This document shows, piece after piece, positions 45,031-55,520 of a stretch of DNA of 64,000 bases. Location: positions 2,076,001 to 2,140,000 of the forward strand of contig JAWQUS010000009.1 in the NCBI GenBank assembly GCA_036365455.1. The letters are read 5' to 3'. The notes beneath the pieces were generated by a model. The model did no database searches. It was not told the DNA's origin and worked only from the letters and a program-made list of their open reading frames with translations. The DNA comes from Macrosoma leucophasiata. Its lineage: Eukaryota > Arthropoda > Insecta > Lepidoptera > Hedylidae. How positions within the stretch are numbered: position 1 is the first letter of the stretch; each line of letters begins with the position of its first letter. The position numbers and the translations under genes are program-made.

Positions 45031-46132
45031 TCGAGGATAGATTTGTTTGTTTTTTTTTGCTGTCCACGGTGTGTGCAACACCCTCCTCCAGCACCTCACA
45101 CAGTAGAAGTACGCCATTCTAAAGTTCAATTTTAACTTTATATTCGTAATTTTTAAAAATATTTCAAATGTCGGGCATAGTTTTTAATTTTTTCTACAGA
45201 ATATCTTGAGAAAATAAAGAAACATATAATATCAACACAACAGAATAAAAAATTGTATTGTGCAACACAACAGAGCACAACACACGCTAGCGTCCAACTA
45301 ATAATTATATTAACAACGAGCTCGTGTCTACACCGGTTTCAACAAAAGAAAAACATACATCGTATTTTTCTTTTCGTAGAATTCTTGAAGTTAAAATTAA
45401 ACACGGACTTTCGAAGTTATTGCCAACGGATCCGTATTTGAAAAATTCTGTAGAAAACTCGATCTTGTGAAAAGTTGAGTTACACCGTTCTCGTTTGCAA
45501 CGTTATTATTATTTCTAGACTGGATGGTTTTTTTATCATCTTGATCTATCTATTCATACATATACTCGTAGTAAAGCTAAAGAAGGTCGAAAGTCTCTAC
45601 ATAGAAAATATTCGAATAAAATTGAGGATACTCAAAATTGAAATACTCGTAGAAACGTTCCATTCGTTTTGGATTATTTTTCTGTTTATCTGTTGTATGT
45701 GTATCTATTAGTCAATTTGTCTGTTTGTTCGTGCACGCATCACACTAAAATGGTAGAACGGATTTTGATGTAAGTTTTACCAACCTGTCGGCAAAATTCT
45801 CGGCCAGATTAACACGTTCACTGCCCTCAAGCAGACACAATAGTTAAAACAATGCAAATGGACACATGTGGTACATGGGACATGGAATGGGTTAAGGGCT
45901 ATAAACAATTAACCCCTAAATGGGAGAGTTAGTACTACACTCGAAATAAGTTTGCACTTGATCTTCATAGTGGCGCATGGAGGATGAATGTGCAAACTTT
46001 TTTTTAAATATATGTCACGCCCACTAATATTATATGAACATGAGATGGTAAAAAAGTTATTGCATATATTCTGTAAGGCGAGCTTATTTCTTTAGATTAC
46101 ATATTTGTATATTATATATCAAATTAAAAACT
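45031..46132. other. No recognisable feature
   Basis: AT-rich, short frames only, no relative elsewhere in the window. CACACTGTGGACAGC-like and CAACACAACAGA runs are low complexity. Confidence 0.4.
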
Positions 46133-46204
46133 GGTCAAGTGTGTGTCGGTGCACAGTGTAGTGTTCTGTAGTTTTTAGGTTTGAATAATGTAATGTAAAA
46201 AGTA
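46133..46204. repeat. Scrap of the GGTCAAGTGTGTGTCGG repeat
   Basis: CTGGTCAAGTGTGTGTCGGT and GTTCTGTAGTTTTTAGG resemble one end of a common lepidopteran repeat whose other end (GACAGACAGTCAGAC...AGGGTTCC) appears at 47090-47225. Confidence 0.4.
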
Positions 46205-46509
46205 AAAAAATATTTTTATTCGAGTTCGAGTCGAGAGTCGAGTAGCATGCTACTTAGGCTAGGTCTCGCCTGAAGTCAATTTTTTCTTTCCATTTTTCTT
46301 TAAAAATAAAATATATTTCACAAGCATGTGTTAATGCGAAATAATATAAAACAATTATTAAGGGTAAAAGCGACTTCTTTACGATATTCAATAAACTGAA
46401 AAGTCTATTATATCGGTTGCCTAACTAGCATAGTTGGTAATAGATGGCGCTGCTGCTACCATAAAGCAATGCAATAGATGTGAAGGAAAGATTTGACAAA
46501 TCGGGCAGG

Positions 46510-46583
46510 GCTTCAGTAGCTCAATTGGAAGAGCGGCTGGACTAGATTCCCAGTAGGTCGCGAGTTCGAGTCTCGCCTGAAGT
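46510..46583 (+). tRNA. tRNA-like module in repeat E array
   Basis: GCTTCAG...CTGAAGT acceptor with one G-T pair, D stem GCTC/GAGC, T stem GCGAG/CTCGC. Anticodon arm is poor. Probably a promoter module, not a tRNA gene. Confidence 0.45.
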
Positions 46584-46676
46584 CAATTTTTTCTTTCCAT
46601 TTTTCTTTAAAAATAAAACAAATGTAATTTACTCGAAAATTTACAACAACTCGAATAAAAATATTTTTGCTAGTTG

Positions 46677-46749
46677 GCAGTAGCTCAATTGGAAGAGCGG
46701 CTGGACTAGATTCCCAGTAGGTTGCGAGTTCGAGTCTCGCCTGAAGTCA
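46677..46749 (+). tRNA. tRNA-like module, 5' acceptor lost
   Basis: Same module as at 46510-46583 but it begins at CAGTAGCTCAATTGG after foreign sequence, so the acceptor stem is incomplete. Confidence 0.35.
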
Positions 46750-47089
46750 ATTTATTCTTTCCATTTTTCTTTAAAAATAAAATATATTTCACAAGCATTC
46801 ATTATAGCTACTATGGCCGTCACGTTTGAATTTCTAACAACAACCGTTTAGTTGGTAGAGGGAGGAACAGTTGACTCGTAAAGAAAATTGGCACTTTAAA
46901 GCTTAATAAGTCACGAACAGTTAACTAATCGAAAAATGATACTGACTCATACCTAACCTTTTTTAAAGGACCTATCCAACGATATCAAAATTAAAAAAAA
47001 TATCCGCGCGTTACATGCTGGGGAGGTGCCATAAATAAAAAAAAAATCAAGTGTTTATTCTACCACTTTGTTCGCGTGATTAAGGTGTA

Positions 47090-47225
47090 TACTTGTGCCA
47101 AATTTAAAATCTCTAGGACCAATAGTTTTTTGCGGAAAACCACGGACGGACTGACAGACAGTCAGACAAACAGACGGACATGGCGAAACTATAAGGGTTC
47201 CTTGTTTACTAGGGACCCCTAAAAA
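47090..47225. repeat. Scrap with CAGACGGACA...AGGGTTCC end
   Basis: TGACAGACAGTCAGACAAAC, GGACATGG and ATAAGGGTTCCTTG; similar to 60245-60390. Confidence 0.4.
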
Positions 47226-47723
47226 CGAGACAGTTATTTGACTGAATAAATGTGTTTTTAATACTAAATTACATTAAGGATTATTTCTTAATGATATTTA
47301 AGAAGAATTATTGTTTTTTTTTTTTAATCCAGTTCCATAAACTCGGCATAATTCCGCAAAATTCAATTAAATTTTACTATTGATACGGATATTCAAAAAA
47401 GTTTTATCTTAAATAGGATTCATAAGCTGTTATGCTATCAGAATCCGTTATTGCGTTCATATCGGAAAAAATTGGATACGCATGAATAGAATATCATATA
47501 TCGATTTACGAATACTAGATTGGATTGGCAACATCGAATCTATCGTTTGTATTTGCAAATATCTGTTATTTGTATTTCATACACCGTTACTTTTATGTTT
47601 ACTTTTTAAATAACATATTTGAATCAGCGTTCCCTTCTAAAACTCTCTGTGCAGCAAAATTCCCGAGAAAATAGTAAACAATCGCGCTTGAATAAAGCAC
47701 AAGCAAAATTTTTATCACAATAA

Positions 47724-48090
47724 TATAATAATAATAATGGCAACCCATTATACGTCCCACTGCTGGGCACGAGTCTCTCCCCTTTTTGGGGGGAGGCCTG
47801 GAGCTTACTCCACCACGCTGCTCCAATGCGGATTGGTGGAGGTGGGTGGGTTAGTGGCCAACCCACTGTCGGATGTTTTCAAACCGCCCATTAGGCCTCC
47901 GACAAGGTTTAAGACTTTAACGACTCGATAGCAACCGGGACCGACGGCTTAACGTGCCCTCCGAAGCACGGAAACGCGCATTTAATTTGCCACTAGCGGT
48001 CACCCATCACACTACCCGACCGCGCCCGTAGTGCTTAACCGAGCAGATCGCTTACGATCTACACCAGCCGCCGCTTCATCCGCGCTCCAT
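47724..48090 (-). repeat. SINE-D, full length with 10-bp duplication
   Basis: Flanked by ATCACAATAA (47714-47723 and 48091-48100). 5S-like head on the minus strand, ATT-repeat tail at its left. Cleanest evidence that SINE-D moves by target-primed insertion. Confidence 0.9.
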
Positions 48091-48182
48091 ATCACAATAA
48101 CTTTTCTTTAACTATCAACACAGCACCGTACTTTTAACCTTATAATAAGCCAAACTTATTTTTTTTAATAGCAAACCGCCCC

Positions 48183-48300
48183 GCCGTGGCAAACAATCAT
48201 GCAGTTCGCATAGATGTTGAGTGATAATTGCAGCCTATAGATATCTACACAAAAACCATAGGTCAAAATGCAGATGAATTACCCCTGAGATCAAAATTGT
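48183..48300 (-). repeat. SINE-A, older copy, 3' part
   Basis: GTGGCAAACAATCATGCAG to TACCCCTGAGATC. The rest of this copy is at 48607-48760, after the inserted younger SINE-A. Confidence 0.75.
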
Positions 48301-48602
48301 TTTTTTTTATGTAATGGATGTGGCAAACAAGCATGCTGTTCACATTGATGTTAAGTGATGACTGCAACCTATAGCACCCACACAAAGACCAAGGTCATAA
48401 TGCAAATGCGTTACCACTCCTGTGGCCTAAGGTGTTATGCTTCTGTGCCGGGAAATAACAGGGCCGTACATTACCACCTGAGACATCGACCTCGTGTTCC
48501 GGACACGATAGTGCTGAACACTACCATTTAGCGACAAGTATATTAGGTAATGCAGTGGTGCCTACGCCCGCAAGCTCCGTCAGTGGAGCTCTACCACCAG
48601 TA
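48301..48602 (-). repeat. SINE-A inserted in an older SINE-A
   Basis: Full-length T run to CTCTACCACCAGT with an AGACATCGACCTCGTG insertion in the middle. AAATTGT/AAATTTGT flank it. Confidence 0.85.
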
Positions 48603-48606
48603 AAAT

Positions 48607-48760
48607 TTGTTGTCTCTGTGATAGTTATTACGGGCTATACATCACCTTTTAACCGGAACACGATAGGGCTGAACACAACCATTTGGCTGCTGATAGATAA
48701 GGTAATGCGGTGGTGCGTACGCCCTCGAGCTCCTACATATGGAACTCTACCAACAGTAGT
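48607..48760 (-). repeat. SINE-A, older copy, head part
   Basis: TTGTCTCTGTGATAGTTATT to ACTCTACCAACAGTA; continuation of 48183-48300. Confidence 0.75.
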
Positions 48761-48774
48761 ACCAGTGCTATTGT

Positions 48775-49075
48775 TTTTTTTTATGTCTTAACGTTGACAG
48801 TCAAGCAAACGTGTCACCTGATGAAAAGTGGTCATCGTCGCCTATGAACATTTGCAACACTAGGGGAGTTGCCAAGGCGCTGCCAGCTTGCCAGCTCTGA
48901 AGGACTCTTTTCACGCAATTTTGTAAGAACCTCACTTCAGAGGAAAGTTCGTTCCACAACTTACACGTTCTGGGTTCCTGAACGAACGTGAAATCCGCAC
49001 CGTTGAGCACTGCCAGGTGTCCAGTCGGTGAGGGTGGAACTTTTCTCTTCGGCGGGTACGATGTAAGAAAAGAGA
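48775..49075 (-). repeat. Repeat J: LINE-like 3' end
   Basis: Minus-strand sequence with a pseudo-coding region (TCKLWNELSSEVR, ALATPLVLQMFIGDDDH) and a CATAAAAAAA tail. The same family as 52056-52434; it looks like the 3' end of a lepidopteran non-LTR element. Confidence 0.6.
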
Positions 49076-49079
49076 ATAT

Positions 49080-49296
49080 GTATGTATACAAGGTACATAT
49101 TTTTACAATTTTTGTCTGTCTGTCTGTTTGTCCCGGCTAATCTCGGGAACGGCTGGATCGATTTTGATGGCAGATAGCTTATGTAATAAGGAGTAACTTA
49201 GCCTACTTTTATACTAGTTGCTGCGACTTTGTTCGGGTAGATACTAAACAATTATAAAATCTCACGCGGGTGAAGTCACGGGCACAGCTAGTCATG
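49080..49296. repeat. Repeat I copy, partial
   Basis: TATGTATACAAGGTACATAT, TTTTTGTCTGTCTGTCTG, TAATAAGGAGTAACTTAG and GTCACGGGCACAGCTAGT. Confidence 0.55.
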
Positions 49297-49299
49297 TAA

Positions 49300-50040
49300 T
49301 AAAAATCTCACAAAATTAAGTGGAATAAAACAGTGTCGGTACACGTCACGCACGTATGTGGCAGTCATTACCTGCAACCGTTTACGAGGAAAGAGAGTAT
49401 ACATCCGCACAGGACGCCGCGGAATACAAAGACATTATAATCAGTGTACGAGTTTGCTTGGAGAAACAAAGCGGCTACTTAATTTTTTTTTCAAATTATA
49501 TCATTAAGAAATATTATTAAAAGATTTAGTCGTAGCGGCATAAATAAATAAATATTTTTAAATACGTTTTTTTTTTTTTTTATTATTTTATAATTATTTT
49601 TAATAAACCTTAAAGTGGCCATCGCTTTCCTTTTTTCAAAACTACTTAACCTTCAGTTTTGAAAGAAATACAAAAAACAATCCTTTATACAGCAAATCCA
49701 AAGCTTATAATATGGCCGTCTTTAGGTAAAATCTAAGAGAAGTTGATGATATTAATGAGCCGTAGACGTGGTCCAACTCGCAAATGGCCGGATTTTTTTT
49801 TATGATCCACATTATTCTTTTGCCATCAAAATAAATTTAGATAACTCGAAATTTTTCTAGACAAAAAAAAAAATAAAACCTGATCGTGACGCGTAGCTCG
49901 TAGACCTTGCGTAGCACGGTCTACGAGTCTCCAACTCCATCCAGGCATATTGTAGTCCAGCTTTTAAGTCCTATACTTGTGAACGTACTATGTGAATTTA
50001 TATTGTGATAAGCATATACAATTTTTTGCTGAACTTTACC
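49300..50040. other. No recognisable feature
   Basis: AT-rich intron sequence with T and A runs. TAGACCTTGCGTAGCACGGTCTACG forms a small hairpin at about 49902-49926. Confidence 0.4.
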
Positions 50041-50044
50041 AATA

Positions 50045-50208
50045 TCCTGGCCTTGTAATTTTCGGCACAGAGGCATAACACCTTAGGCTTCAGGAGTGGT
50101 AACGCATCTGCATTTTGACCTTGGTCTTTTTGTATCTATAGGCTGCAGTCATCACTTAACATTAATGTGAACTGCAGGCTTGTTTGCCACTTCCATTACA
50201 TAAAAAAA
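50045..50208 (+). repeat. SINE-A, 3' half
   Basis: GGCACAGAGGCATAACACC to CATTACATAAAAAAAT. Confidence 0.8.
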
Positions 50209-50707
50209 TAATCTTATAATTCAAAGTCATTCGAGATACTACTTTAATTGTTCAATAAAATCATTATTTATCTTACAATGACATTTTTGATATCGAACAC
50301 AATAATTTATAAAACATTGCGTGTATTCAGATTCACAAATTGGAGAAGATTGACAAAATGTCAGCCACATCTTGTGATATGAAAAATATTTTAATACCAA
50401 TATAAACAAATAATCCAATAATGTTTACAACATACTTGTTTGCTTCATCTCCATAAGTGAGTATATGCGTACTTCAAATAAAATATTATACGCCAAACAG
50501 AGAAAATACTTGAAACATAATAAGGAAATGCTGTCATGTCATTACTGAGATATAAAAGGATATAAAGATGAGAACGGAGCGACAGATGACACAAATTGTA
50601 AACCAAACAAGACCATTTTTATGTACCTAATTAGGTACACATGAAAAATAAATTATAGGAAAGACAGGATTTTCCTTGATTGAGTGAGTGCCTAATAGGC
50701 AGGTTTT

Positions 50708-51186
50708 GAGAGAGGATTTTTGGATATACTTGAGTGCGTCAGATCATGGGGGATGCCTTGCAACCAGTTGAGTACCTCCACCAAATCTAAATATAGGGCC
50801 GAACCCTTAGGTCAAATCCTCAGAATTTTGATGGGGTTCCCATAACGTCCTTTCTGGATCTGAAACCGTCGACAAATTTTGCACCTCAATGTTTTGGAAA
50901 AATCAAATCTTTTCGAAAAGAGCACGGAATCAACATCATGGGTCAAGGACGCGTCGGATATTCTGGACGGGTGTAATTAATATGTCCAAACAAAGCTCCT
51001 ATCCAAAATACAGACGATTTGGAAGTGAAGTAATATCGTGGCGACCATTTGAAAATTCGTAATGGTTGCCCCACGGCCACGGCCTTATTGGCCCTAACTT
51101 TAAATGTGGTGGAGGTACTCAACAGGGTACATATCTATCCATATCTTAATCAGACGCGCTCAAGTAAACCCAAAAATAACATCCTG
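50708..51186. mobile_element. Foldback element O, unclassified
   Basis: Inverted arms of about 95 bp (50710-50800 and 51090-51186) share TTGAGTACCTCCACCA, TACTTGAG, GCGTC and AGGGCC. The 290-bp centre has no frame and no relative in the window. Confidence 0.65.
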
Positions 51187-51272
51187 GGCTCCCCCCTACT
51201 ATAAAGTGTGCTTTGATGTTAAATTTATTTGGTGACGAAAACGAACAATGCTATTCTTTCACAGTTATAAGA

Positions 51273-51326
51273 AAAGCACGTTTGCCACAACTGCAACCTT
51301 AGGTGCAGTTGTGGCAAACGTGCTTT
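51273..51326. repeat. Perfect hairpin, 23-bp arms
   Basis: Arms 51273-51295 and 51304-51326 with an 8-base loop. Confidence 0.9.
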
Positions 51327-51594
51327 GAAAAACACCAAATATCAAGTTGACCATAATCGTTAAGAATTAAAATATGTGTTAACAGAATGTTCCATTCTCT
51401 CTTTTACAAACGGACAAGATAAGACTAAATGAAAAGAATATGACAGACATTATTTGTCATTCACTGGCAGAGTTCCAAGGCCCACATTAGTGAGAAAAGC
51501 ACTGAAGCAAACAGTGATACCGACAGACTTTCACTGATATCACTATATTAGCATAGAGATTACATTAACAGTAAATTAATACTTATTAATACTA

Positions 51595-51899
51595 ACTGCT
51601 TTAGTAGCGTAGTGGTAGCAGGCCACTACTATTACGCTGGATGTCCTGCGTTCGATTCCCGGGTCGGGGACTATCAGAGATAACGGTTAAAATCCTTTGT
51701 CTCTGCTTCTATTGGGATTTTTCCATTTTCTGGAAGTTTCCCAGTACTCGGTAATGTGCCCGGAGATGGCAATAGGTTCTCCACCTGTTACATGGGCCAA
51801 AACGTAACCGGCGAGTCGTGGGTGTTTGCATGTATGATTGAATGCATGCATTTACCTCTGTCTACCCTTTCGGGGATTACAGGCGTGAAGTTACGTTTT
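51595..51899 (+). repeat. SINE-B, full length
   Basis: TAGTAGCGTAGTGGTAGCAG and GCGTTCGATTCCCGGG boxes, ends CAGGCGTGAAGTTACG. Confidence 0.85.
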
Positions 51900-51945
51900 T
51901 AATTTAATACTTTTATATACTGTAACGTATTCAAATGCTAATTAA

Positions 51946-52659
51946 GGGTCATAGCTGACTAGAGCCACCCGGCACCGGACCAGCGCCCGACTGCCTCGAG
52001 CGGTCTGCGCTCATTACATAAACTCCACTCCGTATCGCCTCGACCGCAAGTCGTAAACGTGTTATACCGTCTCTACAATGGTGAGTGCTCTGTCGAACTG
52101 TTCGACATGGTGCCACCGTCTCTTTTTCTACACCATACTACCCGCCGAAGAGAGAAGTTTCACCCTCACTGACTGGACACCTGGCAGTGCTCAACGGTGC
52201 GGTTTTCTCGTTCGTTTCTGCCCAGAACGTGTAAATTGTGGAACGACCTTACCTCTAAGGTGTTCCCTCGGTGCTACAATATGGGGTTCTTCAAAAATGG
52301 CGTCAAAAGAGTCCTTCAGAGTTGGCAGCGCGTTGGCGACTCCCCTGGTGTTGCAAATGTTCATAGGCGACGGTGACCACTTACCATCAGGTAGCCCGTC
52401 TACTTGTCTGTCAACTTAATGACATAAAAAAAAGCGCGCGGTTTACGCTGGACCACTCAGTCACCTCTAGCTTGTCTTGCGTTGACTTTGCATTGGCAAC
52501 TCTCTGTTCCTAAGAGGACGCGCACGGTCCACGAGTGGTTCTCAAGTAATATCGCGTCGTTCACCCGTGGACCACCCGTCGACAACGAATAAACGCCGTA
52601 AAACGAGGTGGTGCTGATCGGATGCCGGGTGACGGGTGGCTGTAGTGAGTTATGACCCT
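51946..52659. mobile_element. Element H, split by repeat J
   Basis: Inverted ends GGGTCATAGCTGACT and AGTGAGTTATGACCC. Without the 52056-52434 insertion its length (about 335 bp) matches the copy at 33910-34261. Confidence 0.65.
52056..52434 (+). repeat. Repeat J copy inserted in element H
   Basis: Plus-strand copy with FTLTDWTPGSAQRCGF, ALATPLVLQMFIGDGDHLPS and a poly-A end (ACATAAAAAAAA). It splits the terminal-inverted-repeat element H at 51946-52659. Confidence 0.65.
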
Positions 52660-53004
52660 AAAACTGCAGATTCTGATGTAAACACGTACCTCTGTGCACG
52701 TTGCACTGTGCAGCTTAGTGTATTTAAACAACCAGACACTATCTAAGTTTTGATTAATCGTCAAATACGATACTGCAATACAGATTCCTGGCAGGCTTCC
52801 GCGCGATATATCAATAAACACACATGATGGTAGAAACAGACATTCAGAATTTCGGAACTATCAAACCGTTTGCAAATATACAAATACACTGGACGGAAGG
52901 CTTTTAAGTAAATAGTCAGCTATCAAAAGTTATCAGATTATATTTATGTTCATGTATGTGTTCAAGTGTATGAATTCGCTTCACGTAATGTGATGATATT
53001 TTTG

Positions 53005-53215
53005 ACGACCCGGTTAGTCCAGCGGTGTGAGATGACCGTTTGATTCGAAGGGTCGCGGGTTCGATCCCCGCACCGGGACAAATATTTGTATGGCCTACAG
53101 ATTTTTGTTTCGGGTTTGGGTGTTTGTGTATGTGTTGTATGTGTACAACGGCACCCACGACACAGTTTTATACCTACTGTGGGGCTGTGAGTGTTTAAAA
53201 AAAAAAATATATATA
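53005..53215 (+). repeat. SINE-C, best copy
   Basis: GACCCGGTTAGTCCAGCGG A-box region and GCGGGTTCGATCCCCGC B box; body to GGGGCTGTGAGTG. Confidence 0.85.
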
Positions 53216-53329
53216 TATATGTATAATAGTTCTGTTGTTTGGGTGATATTTCGCATTGGAGATTTCTCAATTTTACCCGGATTTCATCGCGTGCGTATAA
53301 TATATTTATGTGTAAAAGTATTTTACTGG

Positions 53330-53612
53330 TGGTAGAGCTCTAGTGACGGAGCTCGCGGGCGTAGGCACCACCGCATCACCTAATATACTTGCCGCTAAAT
53401 GGTAGTGTTCAGCACTATCTTATACCGGTCAGGGGGTAATGTACGGCGCTGATATTTCCGGCATAGAGGCATAACACCTTAGGCCTCAGGAGTGGCGACG
53501 CATCTGCCTTTTGATCTCAGGTAATTGTGTGGGTCTCTTTAGGCTGCAGTCATCGCTTAACATCAATGTGAACTGCATGCTTATTTGCTACGTTTTTTAC
53601 ATAAAACAAAAA
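53330..53612 (+). repeat. SINE-A, full length
   Basis: TACTGGTGGTAGAGCTCTAG to TTTTACATAAAACAAAAAAC. Confidence 0.85.
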
Positions 53613-53617
53613 ACACA

Positions 53618-53873
53618 ATGTCGAATGAGCGAATGACTAAACAAATATACAATGCGAATGTGGATGGTTGCAGAGGCCCAGGAAGACCAAGGCTGACCTA
53701 CCATGACCAAATAGGTCGAGTTCTGTCTGATGGTGGGGTCAAAAGTCTTAGGAATCGGCGTGCATGTATGAAGAGAATGATGAAGGTAGACGAGGCACGA
53801 GAGGTTTGTCAGAACCGGGATATCTGGCGCTCTACAATCTCTGCATACCCCGTTAGGGACCTGGCGTGAAGAT
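53618..53873 (+). pseudogene. LINE C-terminal fragment (GRGRPR-type tail)
   Basis: Open frame on + with RMTKQIYNANVDG, GPGRPRLTYHDQIGRVL, RNRRACMKRMMKVDEAREVC and a final stop followed by poly-A. This is the C-terminal tail of a LINE endonuclease-reverse transcriptase that I have seen widely in Lepidoptera. It starts directly after a SINE-A tail. Confidence 0.65.
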
Positions 53874-54356
53874 AAAAAAAAAAAACACAATTCGCACTTG
53901 ACGAGAGATTTTACAGTTTGTTGGTAACCTATCATTTGTATTGATAAGAATTCGAGAAACTAGCGGTATTCCATTGCTTGCTATCGCTATAGATAGTAAT
54001 GAGGCAAATCCCACCGAGCTGAAAACATCAATGATAATTGGAGTCTAATATCGAAATAAATGCTATGAAAACAGGTTATATTAGCTTTTATTGGTCTCTT
54101 TGACACAATGCAGCTAGCGGCAATTGCAAACCAGAAATGATAATGTCGGTTAACCAAGGAGATTAGAGATATCGTCATTTATACATAGGTAAATAGCCGG
54201 TGGGCATGCAATGCAAATTTGGCTCAGGCTGTGGGAACAATAATTAGAGCCATTTAACGTAAATGCAGTGTTAGTTCTAGGGTACAAGCAAGCTTAGTTT
54301 AGTTTAGACTGCATGTCATTTTTTGGGAGGTAAAAATATAACTAGAAGACACTTTT

Positions 54357-54651
54357 TACTGGTGGTAGAGCTCCAGTGACTCGGTCTCGGAGCTCGCGGG
54401 CGTAGGCACCACCGCATTACCTAATATACTTGCCGCTAAATGGTTGTGTTCAGCAATATAGTATTCCAGTGAGGTGGTGATGTATGGCCTTGTAATTTCC
54501 AGCACAGAGGCATAATAACTTAGGCCTCAGGAGTGGCAACGAATCTGCATTTTGTCCTTGGTCTTTATGTGGGTGTCTATAATCTGCAGTCATCACTTAA
54601 CATCAATGTGAACTGCATTCTTGTTTGCCACTTCAATTACATCAAAAAAAT
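54357..54651 (+). repeat. SINE-A, about 95 bp before a receptor exon
   Basis: ACTGGTGGTAGAGCTCC head with a CGGTCTCGGAGC insertion, ends TTACATCAAAAAAATG. Confidence 0.85.
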
Positions 54652-54745
54652 GTGTTAGGTCCGCAAATAGGCGGATTTTGTGTTATGCGAAAATTTTGTC
54701 CTAAATAAAAAATCCTTGCTTAACCCGCTCTTTTTTTTCCCTCAG

Positions 54746-54946
54746 AACCAGTTAAGTCTCTACTCCAAATGGACGGCCTTCGAGTGTCTACCCTGCGCCG
54801 AAGGTTGCGAAGCCTGCGTGGACGGGTCGCCTTGTGTGGCCGCACTCAACTGGGTGGTCCGGAGTACCATCTTCGCCCTCGCTTGCCTCGTCATATCGTG
54901 TCTGCCGTTCATTGTATACTTCACCATCAAGTATGGTCACGTCAGA
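54746..54946 (+). CDS. Exon of GPR158/GPR179-like class C GPCR: Cys-rich linker and TM1
   Basis: Internal exon of 67 codons, phase 0 at both ends. A good polypyrimidine tract and CAG precede 54746, and a consensus donor GTAAGT starts at 54947. Residues 1-32 (NQLSLYSKW...GSPCV) hold a Cys-x-x-Cys...Cys-x-x-Cys pattern (CLPCAEGCEAC) typical of the juxtamembrane linker in class C receptors. Residues about 39-63 form a hydrophobic helix (STIFALACLVISCLPFIVYFTI) that I take as TM1, followed by a basic KYGHVR cytoplasmic start. The order linker-TM1 matches GPR158/GPR179 and Drosophila smog/CG32447. It follows the 42.6-kb exon after a 12.0-kb intron made almost wholly of transposons. The orphan receptors of this family couple to G proteins; the ligand cannot be read from here. 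Confidence 0.85.
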
Positions 54947-54997
54947 GTAAGTAGATCGTAAACAAAATCTTCGAAGTAAAATGTAACTTTAGGACTT

Positions 54998-55512
54998 ATT
55001 TAATGTAATGTTAGTGGAAAACAAGCATGCAGTTTACATTGATGTTAAGTGTTGACTGCACCCTATAGACACCCACAGAAAGACCAAGGTCAAAATGCAG
55101 ATAGCTTTTTTTTTATTTTTTTTATTATTTTTTTTTCATAATGATTTATTTTATTATAAATAATATAAATTGCAGGACATTTATTATTAATTTTATTAAG
55201 TAATACAGGAAATAATATATCAAATTATTTATTAATATTTTTAATTTGTGTTCAAATTGTATTATTAATTTTAGAATTTGCAATTAATTCAGTAGAAGTA
55301 AGTGTTAATATACTATAATATGGTTTAAGAGACCATTACTACCACTCCTGCGGCCTGAGGCGTTATGCTTCTGTGCCGGAAATTACAGGCCCTTACATTA
55401 CCACCTGACCGGAACACGATAGTGCTGAACACTGCCATTTAGCGGCAAGTATATGAAGTAATGCGTTAGTGCCTACGCCCGCGAGCTCCGTCACTGGAGC
55501 TCTACCACCAGT
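54998..55512 (-). repeat. SINE-A split by mitochondrial insertion
   Basis: The 3' part (54998-55106) and head part (55336-55512) flank the insertion at 55107-55335; GCGT of the SINE was lost at the join. Confidence 0.85.
55107..55335. other. Nuclear insertion of mitochondrial DNA (ATP6 part plus inverted tRNA-Lys part)
   Basis: AT-rich insertion that splits a SINE-A copy. On + at about 55172-55285 an open mitochondrial-code frame reads IAGHLLLILLSNTGNNMS and then LICVQIVLLILEFAI, matching the conserved C-terminal part of insect ATP synthase subunit 6. Directly after it, about 55291-55340 read on the minus strand (GGTCTCTTAAACC, CACTTACTTCTA) matches the second half of insect mitochondrial tRNA-Lys. 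The first 60 bp (T-rich) are unassigned. Confidence 0.7.
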
Positions 55513-55520
55513 AAAAAATA

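Larger units (their letters stand above)
46205..46800 (+). repeat. Tandem array of repeat E units
   Basis: A partial unit, one complete unit (from about 46280 to 46600) and a third partial unit follow head to tail, each with the border CTTTCCATTTTTCTTTAAA. The inner part is bracketed by inverted copies of a 19-bp AT-rich motif at about 46205-46223 and 46651-46669. Confidence 0.75.

Noticed and set aside
46205..46800. CRISPR array, because of spaced repeats
   Set aside because: Period is about 300 bp with conserved inner sequence, in a eukaryotic genome; no short repeat-spacer pattern.
52561..52821. 86-codon minus-strand frame
   Set aside because: Covers the end of element H; no domain and not kept in the 33.9-kb copy.
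55172..55285. Chance AT-rich open frame
   Set aside because: Rejected as chance because the residue pattern IAGHLL...NTG...VQI.LLILE follows ATP6 closely and a tRNA-Lys part adjoins it; kept as a mitochondrial insertion.
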